From an uncultured Gammaproteobacteria bacterium (GTDB lineage Bacteria; Pseudomonadota; Gammaproteobacteria; Arenicellales; JAANXG01): a DNA stretch of 56,328 nucleotides. The position numbers and the translations under genes are program-made. This document shows, one piece after another, positions 1 through 9,500 of this stretch. The stretch spans positions 32,644-88,971 of the forward strand of contig CAMYJT010000022.1 in the NCBI GenBank assembly GCA_947258785.1, written 5' to 3'. The first letter of the stretch is position 1; every line of letters starts with the position of its first letter. The notes beneath the pieces were generated by a model, which was given only the letters and a program-made list of their open reading frames with translations, made no database searches and had not been told where the DNA came from.

Positions 1-266
1 CGGTGGACTACCTCAAGATCGATGGATCGTTCATCAGGAACATCGTCAATGACCCCGTTGACCGGGCATTGGCAGAGGCGATCAACGACGTGGGGCACGT
101 AATGTTGATCGACACCGTGGCCGAATTCGTGGAGAACAGGCGAATTTTTGAGATGGTGAAGAAAATCGGCTTCGATTACGCACAAGGATATTACATAGAT
201 CGGCCGACCCTGCTCCCCGGACAGGAATCCAAGCTGCGGCTCATACGGCAGCGCCGCCGAGCGTGA
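1..266 (+). CDS. EAL-domain protein, C-terminal part
   Basis: The open frame enters from outside the window, so only the last ~87 residues are seen. They match the end of an EAL c-di-GMP phosphodiesterase domain: DYLKIDGSFI, then TVAEFVE (compare the usual IAEGVE/AEFVE), then DYAQGYYIDRP. The E in AEFVE is normally a conserved active-site residue of the family. The EAL signature itself and any sensory or GGDEF part lie upstream and are not visible, so activity cannot be judged. The gene ends about 70 bases before the convergent histidine kinase gene. Confidence 0.85.
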   Translation, partial: VDYLKIDGSFIRNIVNDPVDRALAEAINDVGHVMLIDTVAEFVENRRIFEMVKKIGFDYAQGYYIDRPTLLPGQESKLRLIRQRRRA

Positions 267-335
267 CGCCACTCGTCCTACTGCGCTACGCGCCCTCTTC
301 CGGCGGAGATGTTGGAGGACCGCTTGGTACCATGG

Positions 336-1715
336 TTACATGGATTCGTCACCGCCTGGGAACTTCAGGCGTACACAGAGCCCCGGCGCGTTGTCGCTCA
401 GATCGATCTCGATACCGTGCAGCTTCGCCACCGCCGCGACCAGACTCAGCCCCAACCCACTGCCCGGCGTGGTGCGGCTGCGATCGACCCGATAGAAACG
501 TTGAAATACTTGTTCCCGTTCAGCCTCCGGAATGCCGGGACCCGTATCGCAGATGGTAATCTCCCGCGACACTCCGTCCTTCAATTTTAAGCCGATCGTA
601 CCGCCGTGGGGTGAATATTTAATCGCGTTGTCCAACAGGTTGGCGAGCGCCTGAAACAACAAATCGCGGTCTCCGCGTACGCTCAATGACGCATCACAAT
701 CAAGCTGAAACAGCTGCTTGCGTTCTTCCGCCACCGGTTCATAGAGTTCCGACACATCGAGGAGCAAGGACCGCATATCGATTACATCGAATCCTTCCTT
801 TCTGGCGTCGGCCTCGATACGGGCGATCCGTAACAATGCGCTGAAGGTTGTCATCAGTCCATCCGCCTCGGCCAATGCGCTGTCGATCAACTCCTGTCGC
901 TGAGCCTCATTCAGCTTCCCGATACTCAGCCGTTCCAGTCGATGCCGCAACCGCGCCAGCGGCGTCTTGAGATCGTGGGCGATATTGTCCGAGACGCGGC
1001 GTACGCCGTCCATCAGCAGTTCGATCTGATCCAGCATTCGGTTCAGGTTTTCCGCCAACAAGTCGAAATCGTCCCCGCTGCGGGTCGTGGGAATCCGCTT
1101 GCTCAAATCCCCCGACATGATCTCGTTGCCGGTGCGGTTGATGATTTCGATTCGGCGCATCATGCTGCGGCTCATCATGACCCCACCGAACAACGCCAAC
1201 GCCAAGGTAATCCCCATACCCCAGATCAGGGTGCGGACGATGAGCTTCTGAGAGTCCTGCAGCTCGAACATGTCACGACCCACTAACAGATGAAAATTTC
1301 CCGGCAGCAGGAATGTACGGGCTCTGGCAAGGTGGGCCCGCGCCGCCTCCGGACCACTCAACTGAAAATCCAACCAACCGTGAGTGTCCTCTCGAGTGCG
1401 GGGCCAGCGGTCGATGTTACCCACCACCGGCCTCAGTTTGCCGTCGCTCAACAGATAAATGGAGGAATCTCCCGGTTGCTGTTTCGCCAGCCGGTCGGCA
1501 AGCTGCGTCGTCAACCCCCGCAGTCCATCGGTCTCGTAGCGTTCCGCCAGGCCTTCTATCTCGGCCCGGATCGTTTCATCCGCCTGCCGCAGCATATAAC
1601 CGGCGGTTGACCAATAGATGAATATCAGCAGCGCGAACACCGACGTGCTGAACAGCACGATGTACACCAAGGCGAGACGAAAGGCCGAGCTTCGAAACAG
1701 TCTACTGGGACGCAC
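336..1715 (-). CDS. sensor histidine kinase
   Basis: A 459-residue inner-membrane two-component sensor. It has an N-terminal transmembrane helix (~11-34), a periplasmic region (~35-158), a second helix (~160-181) followed by HAMP, and then HisKA with the phospho-acceptor in HDLKTPL (H247). The HATPase_c domain shows the N-box (ANLLDNAIKYSP, ~358-369), G1 (DTGPGI, ~390) and G2 (GSGLGL, ~419). The start overlaps the response regulator stop by 14 bases, so the two genes are translationally coupled. With the upstream HtrA gene it forms a plausible three-gene operon read from 4013 to 336. The signal is unknown; envelope stress is inferred only from the htrA linkage. Confidence 0.93.
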   Translation of the reverse strand: MRPSRLFRSSAFRLALVYIVLFSTSVFALLIFIYWSTAGYMLRQADETIRAEIEGLAERYETDGLRGLTTQLADRLAKQQPGDSSIYLLSDGKLRPVVGNIDRWPRTREDTHGWLDFQLSGPEAARAHLARARTFLLPGNFHLLVGRDMFELQDSQKLIVRTLIWGMGITLALALFGGVMMSRSMMRRIEIINRTGNEIMSGDLSKRIPTTRSGDDFDLLAENLNRMLDQIELLMDGVRRVSDNIAHDLKTPLARLRHRLERLSIGKLNEAQRQELIDSALAEADGLMTTFSALLRIARIEADARKEGFDVIDMRSLLLDVSELYEPVAEERKQLFQLDCDASLSVRGDRDLLFQALANLLDNAIKYSPHGGTIGLKLKDGVSREITICDTGPGIPEAEREQVFQRFYRVDRSRTTPGSGLGLSLVAAVAKLHGIEIDLSDNAPGLCVRLKFPGGDESM

Positions 1716-2379
1716 GCAATACGTACCCCGCTCCGCGGACCGTATGCAGCAACGGCGTTGGAAATTCTTTATCTATTTTGGTTCGCAGACGACTGATGTG
1801 CACGTCGATTACGTTGGTCTGTGGATCGAAGTGATAGTCCCAGACCTTTTCCAGCAACATGGTCCGAGTAACTACCTGACCGCTGTGGCGCATCAGGAAT
1901 TCGAGCAGACGAAATTCGCGGGGTTGCAGATCGATGGCCTGTCCGTCGCGCGTGACCTGGCGGCTGAGCAGGTCCATCTCCAAATCAGCGACACGGAGCC
2001 GAGTGAGCGGCGCCTCTATGTCGGCGCGTCGGGCCAGGGCCTCGAGTCGGGCGAGCAGCTCGGAAAAAGCAAATGGCTTGACCAGGTAATCGTCACCGCC
2101 GGACTTCAAACCCTGCACCCGGTCATCGACCTGGCCGAGCGCGCTGAGGATCAGTGCCGGTGTGTGGTTGTCGGCGGAGCGCAGCGACCTGATGATCGAC
2201 AGTCCATCAAGACCCGGTAACATGCGATCCACAATTAATACGTCGTAGGATTCGGCACCGGCCAGATGTAGTCCGTCTTTACCGTCCGCCGCATGGTCGG
2301 CGGTGTGGCCTTGTTCCTTGAGGCCCTTGACAATGTAAGACGCGGTGTCCTGGTCGTCCTCGATAATGAGTACACGCAT
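1702..2379 (-). CDS. OmpR-family response regulator
   Basis: A 225-residue DNA-binding response regulator. The receiver domain has acidic residues EDD (~7-9), the phospho-acceptor D51 in LIVDRMLPG, and K100-region VKPF. The winged-helix output domain ends in VIDVHISRLRTKID and TVRGAGYVL, typical of OmpR/PhoB members. I chose the ATG at 2379 (MRVLIIEDD) over an earlier in-frame start at 2415, because receiver domains begin here. It lies 110 bases after the HtrA gene and overlaps the kinase gene by 14 bases. Confidence 0.93.
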   Translation of the reverse strand: MRVLIIEDDQDTASYIVKGLKEQGHTADHAADGKDGLHLAGAESYDVLIVDRMLPGLDGLSIIRSLRSADNHTPALILSALGQVDDRVQGLKSGGDDYLVKPFAFSELLARLEALARRADIEAPLTRLRVADLEMDLLSRQVTRDGQAIDLQPREFRLLEFLMRHSGQVVTRTMLLEKVWDYHFDPQTNVIDVHISRLRTKIDKEFPTPLLHTVRGAGYVLRASQ

Positions 2380-2489
2380 GGGTTTATTGTCGAGCCGGAC
2401 CGGCCCGTCCGTCAACGAGGCAGGCAGTCTCCGGAGGCGGAAAATGCGGTGGCTCCGCCTCCGGACGGACTACCTGGACGCGGTCCCGG

Positions 2490-4013
2490 TCAAGATATGC
2501 GCACAGCGACGAAGCGTTGCTGTCCAGCACGTTCGACAAGCAGCAGCACAGCGTCGCGATCCGCGGCCACCGCATCCTGCAACGCTTCGGCGACCTCTTC
2601 GGGAGTCTGCACCTTGGCGCCGCCGACAGTCTTGATCACGTCACCGGGAGTGATGCCCTTGCGGCCCGCCGGGCTGTCGGGGGCGACGTCCACCACCAAA
2701 ACACCATCGGTCTCATCCTGCAAGCGGTATTGACGCCGTGCATCGGGCGTCAGCGGGACCAACGATAATCCGAGCTTGGGTTGTGCAGCGTCGGGGGACG
2801 GCGCGGCATCGGCCACCATCTCCTCACTGGGGCTCTGTCCGATGGTGACCACAATCGTGCGCCGTGACCCGTCACGCCAGACTTCCAGATCGACCCGAGT
2901 GCTGGCCTCGATCTCGGCCACCATGCGCGGCAGATCCCGCATACGCTTAACGTCTTCGCCATTCACTCGCAGGATCACGTCGCCCGGCTTTACGCCCGAC
3001 GCCTGCGCTGGGCTACCGGCCACCACGTCGACCACCAGCGCACCGCGCTCGTCGTTCAGGCCCAGGCTCTCGGCGATGTCATCGTTGACAGTCTGGATCT
3101 GTACGCCCAACCAGCCTCTGTCCACGCGGCCCTTTTTCTGTAACTGGGCAACGATGGATTTCGCCATCGAGGCCGGAATGGCAAAGCCGATTCCGACGTT
3201 GCCGCCGTTGGGAGAGAAGATCGCCGTGTTGACGCCGACCACGGTGCCATCGGCGGCGAACAGGGGACCCCCGGAGTTGCCCCGGTTGATCGGCGCATCG
3301 ATCTGCAGAAAGTCGTCCATCGGACCCGAGCGGATGTCCCGGCCGCGCGCGGAGATGATGCCGGTGGTCGCAGTACCGCCCAAACCGAAAGGATTGCCGA
3401 TCGCCACCACCCAGTCCCCAACGCGCGCCGCGTCGGAGTCACCGAACACGACGTATGGGAACGGCTCGTCGGACTCGATCTTCAGCACCGCTAAATCGGT
3501 TTTTGAGTCGTACCCCCGCAGTTCGGCTGGATACCGGCTGCCGTCGTTGGTGACCACGGTAATATCCTCCGCCCCGCGAATGACGTGGTGGTTGGTGACC
3601 ACGTAGCCCTGCGCATCGACGATGAACCCGGAGCCGACCGCATGGATCTTTTCCTGGTGCTCGCCCCGCCGATCGAACTCAGGGGCCTCGAAAAAGCGCT
3701 CGAAGAAATCCTGAAACGGCGAGCCCGGAGGCGCCCCGTGCGGCCCGCGCCGTTCGAAATGCCTGCGTATGACGTTGCCGGGATTTGAGCCGGTGGTCGC
3801 GATGCTGACCACGGCCGGTGTGACGGCTTCTACCAGATCGGCAAAGCTTGGTGGTTTGAGGGTAAGGCTGTCGGCCTTGATGGCGCTGTGTGCGGGGGCC
3901 GTCTTCGCCATCACCGGAGTCACGACCTGTACCAGTACGGCAACCGCTAAAGCGGTCCCGAGGAGTCCGACACCCCAGCGTTGGCGGGATATAGTCTTGG
4001 TAATATTCGGCAT
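2490..4013 (-). CDS. Do/HtrA-family periplasmic serine protease
   Basis: A 507-residue protein with an N-terminal hydrophobic export segment (~12-36). A trypsin-like domain carries the full catalytic triad: H143 in TNHHVI, D173 in KTDLAVLK and S247 in RGNSGGP. Two PDZ domains follow (~265-360 and ~400-505). This is the layout of DegP/DegQ/MucD proteases and chaperones that degrade misfolded envelope proteins. A good ribosome site (AAGGAG, 8 bases before ATG) supports the start. It is first in an apparent operon with a two-component system, as in several proteobacteria. The exact paralogue (DegP or MucD) cannot be fixed. Confidence 0.93.
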   Translation of the reverse strand: MPNITKTISRQRWGVGLLGTALAVAVLVQVVTPVMAKTAPAHSAIKADSLTLKPPSFADLVEAVTPAVVSIATTGSNPGNVIRRHFERRGPHGAPPGSPFQDFFERFFEAPEFDRRGEHQEKIHAVGSGFIVDAQGYVVTNHHVIRGAEDITVVTNDGSRYPAELRGYDSKTDLAVLKIESDEPFPYVVFGDSDAARVGDWVVAIGNPFGLGGTATTGIISARGRDIRSGPMDDFLQIDAPINRGNSGGPLFAADGTVVGVNTAIFSPNGGNVGIGFAIPASMAKSIVAQLQKKGRVDRGWLGVQIQTVNDDIAESLGLNDERGALVVDVVAGSPAQASGVKPGDVILRVNGEDVKRMRDLPRMVAEIEASTRVDLEVWRDGSRRTIVVTIGQSPSEEMVADAAPSPDAAQPKLGLSLVPLTPDARRQYRLQDETDGVLVVDVAPDSPAGRKGITPGDVIKTVGGAKVQTPEEVAEALQDAVAADRDAVLLLVERAGQQRFVAVRIS

Positions 4014-4160
4014 TGCTCTGTCTCCTTGGTTAAACTATGCGCTGCATTGCGGATCGCTTACCCGCCGCTGCGCCGGTTTACGTGGATAAGATAGAGGCTG
4101 CGTGCTTAAGAACCAATGTCGGCATAATTAAATTTACGTAACTTTTTTTCCCGGTCACCC

Positions 4161-4967
4161 ATGCCATTCATCACCGCCAACAACATTCGTCTGTTTTACG
4201 AGGAACGGGGCACCGGTGACCCCGTGCTGTTATTGCATGGCCTCGGATCAAGCGTCCGGGACTGGGAAAATCAACTCGACCAAATCGGCCATCGATATCG
4301 GGTTATCGCCGTAGACCTCCGCGGCCACGGTCGATCCGACAAACCCCCGGGGCCCTATTCGGTCACGCAGTTTGTCGACGACGTCGTTGCAATGCTGCAC
4401 AGCCTGGCGGCGGTTCCGGTCCATGTGGCGGGGCTATCCATGGGCGGCATGATCGCCTTTCAACTGGCGGTGAACCATCCGGAGATGCTGAAGACCTTGA
4501 TCGTCGTCAACAGTGGTCCGGCCCTGATCCTGCACACGCTGAAACTGAAACTGGAGTTTAAACGGCGCGAGTGGACCGTGCGCCTGCTCGGCATGCGCAA
4601 GATGGGGCAAATACTCGCCGACAAACTGCTTCCCGAACCGCATCAACGGCACCTGCACGACGAGTTCGTCCGGCGTTGGGCGCAGAATGACCGGCAAGCA
4701 TACCTGGCCTCGCTGCGCGCGATTATCGGCTGGAGCGTGGCAGACCGCATCCACAACATCAAATGTCCCGCGTTAATCGTGAGCGCGGATGAGGACTACA
4801 CCCCGGTGTCGATGAAGCAGGCCTATGCCGCACACATGTCTGACGCTGCGGTCGCCGTGATCGATCAATCCAGGCACATGACACCGATCGACCAAGCGGA
4901 CGCCTTTAACCGCACCGTCGAGGCATTTCTCTCCGCCCACTCCGAGCCGCTCACGCCTGAGCGTTGA
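4161..4967 (+). CDS. alpha/beta hydrolase
   Basis: A 268-residue cytoplasmic alpha/beta-hydrolase of the esterase/lactonase-like type. It shows the oxyanion motif HGLGS (~26), the nucleophile elbow GLSMGG (S93), an acid in SADEDYTP (~210) and H239 in SRHMTP. Substrate cannot be told from sequence. It is transcribed away from htrA. Its last 17 bases overlap the convergent gene that ends at 4951. Confidence 0.9.
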   Translation: MPFITANNIRLFYEERGTGDPVLLLHGLGSSVRDWENQLDQIGHRYRVIAVDLRGHGRSDKPPGPYSVTQFVDDVVAMLHSLAAVPVHVAGLSMGGMIAFQLAVNHPEMLKTLIVVNSGPALILHTLKLKLEFKRREWTVRLLGMRKMGQILADKLLPEPHQRHLHDEFVRRWAQNDRQAYLASLRAIIGWSVADRIHNIKCPALIVSADEDYTPVSMKQAYAAHMSDAAVAVIDQSRHMTPIDQADAFNRTVEAFLSAHSEPLTPER

Positions 4968-5601
4968 TCATTCTGATCTTGCCGCTCTGCGTCTTTCGAT
5001 AGAATCGCCGCAGCTCCGACAGCAGCACCGGCGACTGATGCCGATTCAAATAACGTTGCCGCAAACGCCAACAGTATTTAGCGGCAAAGTGGTTGGCGTC
5101 TCGATATCTCTCCAGCTGTGACGCGTCGAGTCCCCCGTCGAAAGTGAAATTTTCAAACAACCAGTGGTGCACACCGTCGGACATGACGTTGTTCTGGCGC
5201 CGGAGTAGCTGCGATACACCGATATACTTGTCCACCTCCGCCTGGAGTTCGAGCTCCATCAACGTTACGCTGCGTTCAAATTCGGCGTTCCATGCCAGGT
5301 ACAGGAAGTGACTGACACCCTCCAGGGCAATACAGTACTGTGTGATGTTACGGTTACTGAGACTGAATACCGGATCTTCATCCGACAACTTCGCCATCAC
5401 GCTGGAATCGATGTAAACGGACAACTGCAGTTCGGCTTCATGCTGACACAGTAGTAACTTCTCGTTGGCCGCGCGCGGGTTGGCGCTGGTGTCCAAGGTG
5501 CGGGCCAAGCGGGGGTCGGTGATTAAAAAATCATCCACGTCCTCATCGACGTTGATCTCATAAATGTCCTGCAACTGCCGCTGAAGCGCGCGCAATCGCA
5601 T
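4951..5601 (-). CDS. conserved-looking protein of unknown function
   Basis: About 216 residues from the ATG at 5601 (MRLRALQRQ). A longer frame to 5706 would run through the upstream gene and is less likely. The protein is soluble, mixed alpha-rich, with no signal peptide and no motif I recognise; it has an acidic N-terminus and a basic C-terminus. Translation begins 11 bases after the upstream gene ends, so the two are almost certainly one operon, divergent from the glutamate dehydrogenase gene. The 3' end overlaps the alpha/beta hydrolase gene by 17 bases. Confidence 0.75.
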   Translation of the reverse strand: MRLRALQRQLQDIYEINVDEDVDDFLITDPRLARTLDTSANPRAANEKLLLCQHEAELQLSVYIDSSVMAKLSDEDPVFSLSNRNITQYCIALEGVSHFLYLAWNAEFERSVTLMELELQAEVDKYIGVSQLLRRQNNVMSDGVHHWLFENFTFDGGLDASQLERYRDANHFAAKYCWRLRQRYLNRHQSPVLLSELRRFYRKTQSGKIRMINAQA

Positions 5602-5612
5602 GATCCGGCCGC

Positions 5613-6245
5613 TCAGTGTCGCAGCCGGGCGTCGATCGGATCCTGAATATGCACCCCGAATCGAGACAATAGGCGGGCCGCACGGCTGCTGCCGGTACGT
5701 GTCCACAGGTCGTACCAGCGTATCAGGTCTGCATCGTTGGCAACCTGAGTGTGATCCCCAACTTCCTCCAACACGTGGACGAAGTGGTTGAATTGCCGGG
5801 ATAACTCCCCAAACACCTCGCCTTCGACACCGGCCGCACTGCCATGCACCGACTCGGACAAGTACCCATACGCAGAACCGCCCATGGAACAGTAATAATC
5901 GACATCCACAAGTTTACGGCGCAAGCTGTCTGAGAATAATCCGGATACGAACAACGCCACGTCTCCAAGTCGGCGCAATATAAGGTGGCGTTGTTTAATG
6001 TTGTCCGTCTGCACCGCATCGCCCAGCAACAGGGCCAACGGCTTTAAGTCGTAGCCTTCCTCGGCACTCCAGCCGAACAGTTGATCCGTACGGGTGTAGC
6101 CGGCCAACAGGTTGACCACATAGGCGGTCGTTTCCTCCTGTGCCTCTAGACTCTGGTTGGCCATCGCCGATCTTACCGACTCATGGAAATACGATTTAAC
6201 GTCGGCTGTGGCGATCAAACCTGCCATTGTGTAAGGCGTTGCCAT
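5613..6245 (-). CDS. conserved-looking protein of unknown function, first gene of pair
   Basis: About 210 residues from the ATG at 6245 (MATPYTMAGL). It is preceded by a strong purine-rich ribosome site (GGGAGACGAGG). The longer frame reaching 6467 has no such site and atypical composition. The start VKSYFHESVRSAMAN and a largely helical sequence suggest a soluble protein; I do not recognise the family. It is followed after 11 bases by the gene at 4951-5601 and is divergent from the glutamate dehydrogenase gene. A link to glutamate metabolism is suggested only by position. Confidence 0.75.
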   Translation of the reverse strand: MATPYTMAGLIATADVKSYFHESVRSAMANQSLEAQEETTAYVVNLLAGYTRTDQLFGWSAEEGYDLKPLALLLGDAVQTDNIKQRHLILRRLGDVALFVSGLFSDSLRRKLVDVDYYCSMGGSAYGYLSESVHGSAAGVEGEVFGELSRQFNHFVHVLEEVGDHTQVANDADLIRWYDLWTRTGSSRAARLLSRFGVHIQDPIDARLRH

Positions 6246-6585
6246 AAACTGCCTCGTCTCCCGCAACTGGAATCGGTCAGCACGACTGTACCGGATACGT
6301 AATCGATGCAGAGCGTTACTAACTAAAGTATAGTCATGAATTCGTTCAACTGAAGCTAGCACTCGGCGCGCAGTGCTGCTAACGGTTTGGCGTATCAGAT
6401 GTGACGGCGACCAAGGTCGGTAAGCAGCCGATGCGAAACTCGGCGGTGTAACCGCTAGACGGGGCAACGCATCACAAACCGATGAGATCGACCCACCGGG
6501 GAGCCGGCGGGTTCGGTAGGTGCGGTATCCAGCTTGCTGAACCTGGGTACAATACGCGCTTCATCATCAAACCGGGCCCCATACG
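6246..6585. other. intergenic region between divergent genes
   Basis: 340 bases between the unknown pair (minus) and the glutamate dehydrogenase gene (plus). It should hold both promoters. I see no convincing consensus -35/-10 pair, no RNA gene and no strong palindrome. The weak frames reaching into it look like read-through of non-coding sequence. Confidence 0.5.
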
Positions 6586-9500
6586 ATGCATGAGGCGATT
6601 CGACGCCAGTTCGACACTTTGCTTGTTCAGGTCCAGGCGCTCGTCCCGGACAACTCACCATGCCCGGGTGCAGATCAGTTCCTGCGGCCGTATTTCATGG
6701 ACGCAGCACCCGGGGATCTGCTGCACCTGGACGCGGAGTGTCTCGCCGACATGGTGCTGGGACACCTCAATTTTGGCCGTTACCGGAAGCCCGGAGCGCC
6801 GCTGGTCCGCGTGTTCCATCCAAAATCCGCCGACGGAGAGACCAGCCTCAATCAGTGCATCGTCGAGGTAGTAACCGACAACATGCCGTTTCTGGTCGAC
6901 TCGGTATGTATGGCCCTCAATCAACGTGGGCTGACCATCGACCTCACCCTGCATCCCATTACACGCGTTCGACGTGATAATTCCGGGAATTTAATCGAGG
7001 TGCTGAACAGGGAGAGTGGTGAGCAGGACGACACAATAGTTGAGTCGTACCTGCACATTCAGGCATCCGGAGATTCGTCGGTGGAACCGATTTCCGAAAT
7101 CGAAAATTCAATTCGGTCGGTGCTCAGCGATGTCGCGGCCGCGGTCAACGACTGGCCGGCCATGCAGGACAAAATTCCGGTGCTGCAACGCGAGATCGAG
7201 ACCGGTAATCTGCCGCTCACCGCCAATGAGATCGACGAGGCCAAGGCGTTCCTGGACTGGCTTATTGACGACCATTTTACATTTCTGGGCTACCGCGAAT
7301 ACGAATTGACGCAGAAAAACGGCGACGAGGTACTGCTCATCGTCAAGGGGTCCGGTCTCGGAATACTTCGAGAGCATAAAGACGCGGAGGAATCAAGTTC
7401 GTTTTCAGTGCTCCCCACAGAGACACGCAAGCGGGCTCGCGAGCCGAAGCTGCTGATTCTTACCAAAGGTAATTCGCGGTCGACGGTCCATCTGCCGACT
7501 TACATCGACTATGTTGGCGTAAAACGTTTTGACGACCAAGGACAGGTAATCGGAGAGCACCGCGTTCTGGGTCTTTACACGTCGGTGGCCTACCGGTGCG
7601 ATCCGTACACCATCCCTGTTGTGCGCCGCAAGCTCGAGCAGGTAACGCGACGATCCGAGTTCGAGTCCGGTGGCCACGCCGACAAAGCGTTGCAGACGAT
7701 TCTGCAGACCTATCCACGCGACGAGTTGTTTCAGATTGCACCGAATCTGTTGTACGACACGGCAATGGAGATCCTTCATCTGCGGCAACGCCAACGGGTG
7801 CGCCTATTCCTGCGCCGCGATACCTACGGTCGCTTTGTTTCGTGCCTGGTGTTTATCGCCCGTGATCGCTACGACACGGAACTGCGTCTGAGATTCGAAA
7901 AAATACTGCTGACCACCTTCAACGGGACCGGGCTCGAGTTCAAACTTTCGTTGGGCGAACCGATCCTCGCCCGCATTCAGTTCATCGTGCGTGGTGTGCA
8001 GGGACAACTTGCCGACGTCGACGAGACGGAATTGGAAAAGCAGCTCGCCGAGGCCGCGCGCAACTGGAGTGAACGACTGAGTGCCGCACTGCTGCAGGAC
8101 AACTCGGAGCGCCAGGCCAACCTCCTGCTCCGCCGTTATCGAAATGCGTTCCCGGCCGGTTACCGCGAGGATTTTTCGGCCGCGGATGCGGCCCAAGATA
8201 TCGCCCAGACCGAAAAGCTGACCTCACCCGAAGATCTCGGAATCTTCTCGTACCGCCCCGACAATGATCAACTAAACACCCTCCGCTTGAAGCTGTACCA
8301 CTTGAACACACCGATACCGCTGTCGGACGTGATACCGATCCTCGAAAACCTTGCTCTGCGGGTTGATACCGAACGCCCGTACTGCATCGAGCGACAAGAC
8401 GGTGTGACAATCTGGATACATGATTTCGGCACCCGTCATGCCGGTCACAAACCCTTGGCCTTGCGTAGCATACGTGCATACTTCCACGAAGCCCTGGACG
8501 CGACCTGGCACAACCACACGGAAAACGACGGCTTCAATCAATTGGTGCTGAGCGCCAAGTTGAGCTGGCGGGAAGCGATGGTGCTGCGCGCCGTCTGCCG
8601 TTATTTGATCCAGCTGGGCGTTCCGTTCAGCCAGGCATACATGGAGACCACCCTGGCCAACAACGCCGATATCTCCATGTTGCTGATCGATTACTTCAAC
8701 ACCCGCTTCGATCCGACGCTCACCGATCGGAATGAGTTGTTGCAAACCTACGCCGACGACATCAATGCAAGGATCAACGATGTATCCAGCCTCGATGAGG
8801 ACCGCATACTGCGGCTCTACTTCTCAATCGCCAAGGCAACGTTGCGAACCAACTACTTTCAGCGCGACAGTGACGGCCAAGCGAAATCGTATCTCACATT
8901 AAAACTCGATCCGGAAGCCATTGACGCGGCGCCACTTCCGCGGCCCAAATTTGAGATCTTCTTCTATTCATCGCGGGTCGAGGGCGTACACCTGCGTGGC
9001 GGCAAGGTCGCCCGCGGCGGGATTCGGTGGTCCGACCGGCGGGAGGATTTTCGCACTGAAATTCTGGGCTTAATGAAAGCCCAGCAGGTCAAAAACGCGG
9101 TCATCGTCCCGGTCGGTGCCAAGGGCGGCTTCGTACTCAAGCGACCGCCTGCCGAGCCCGATCTCCTCAAAGGCGAGGTCGAGCAGTGCTACCGGCTGTT
9201 CATCCAGGGTTTACTCGATGTGACCGATAACCTCATGGATGGAAAACCGGTGTTTCCCGCTGACACCGTTTGCTACGACGCCGCAGACCCCTATCTCGTT
9301 GTCGCTGCCGACAAGGGCACTGCAACATTTTCCGACATCGCCAATGAGATCGCGTTGCGCAACGAATTCTGGCTGGGAGATGCCTTCGCCTCTGGAGGTT
9401 CGGCCGGATACGACCACAAGAAAATGGGTATTACTGCCCGCGGCGCCTGGGAATCGGTGAAGCGGCATTTCCGGGAACTTAACATCGACACACAGACGAC

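Noticed and set aside
4951..4967. Two convergent gene pairs (here and at 15208-15224) both overlap by 17 bases
   Set aside because: The sequences are unrelated, and each overlap is explained by compact gene ends, so the equal length is probably chance.
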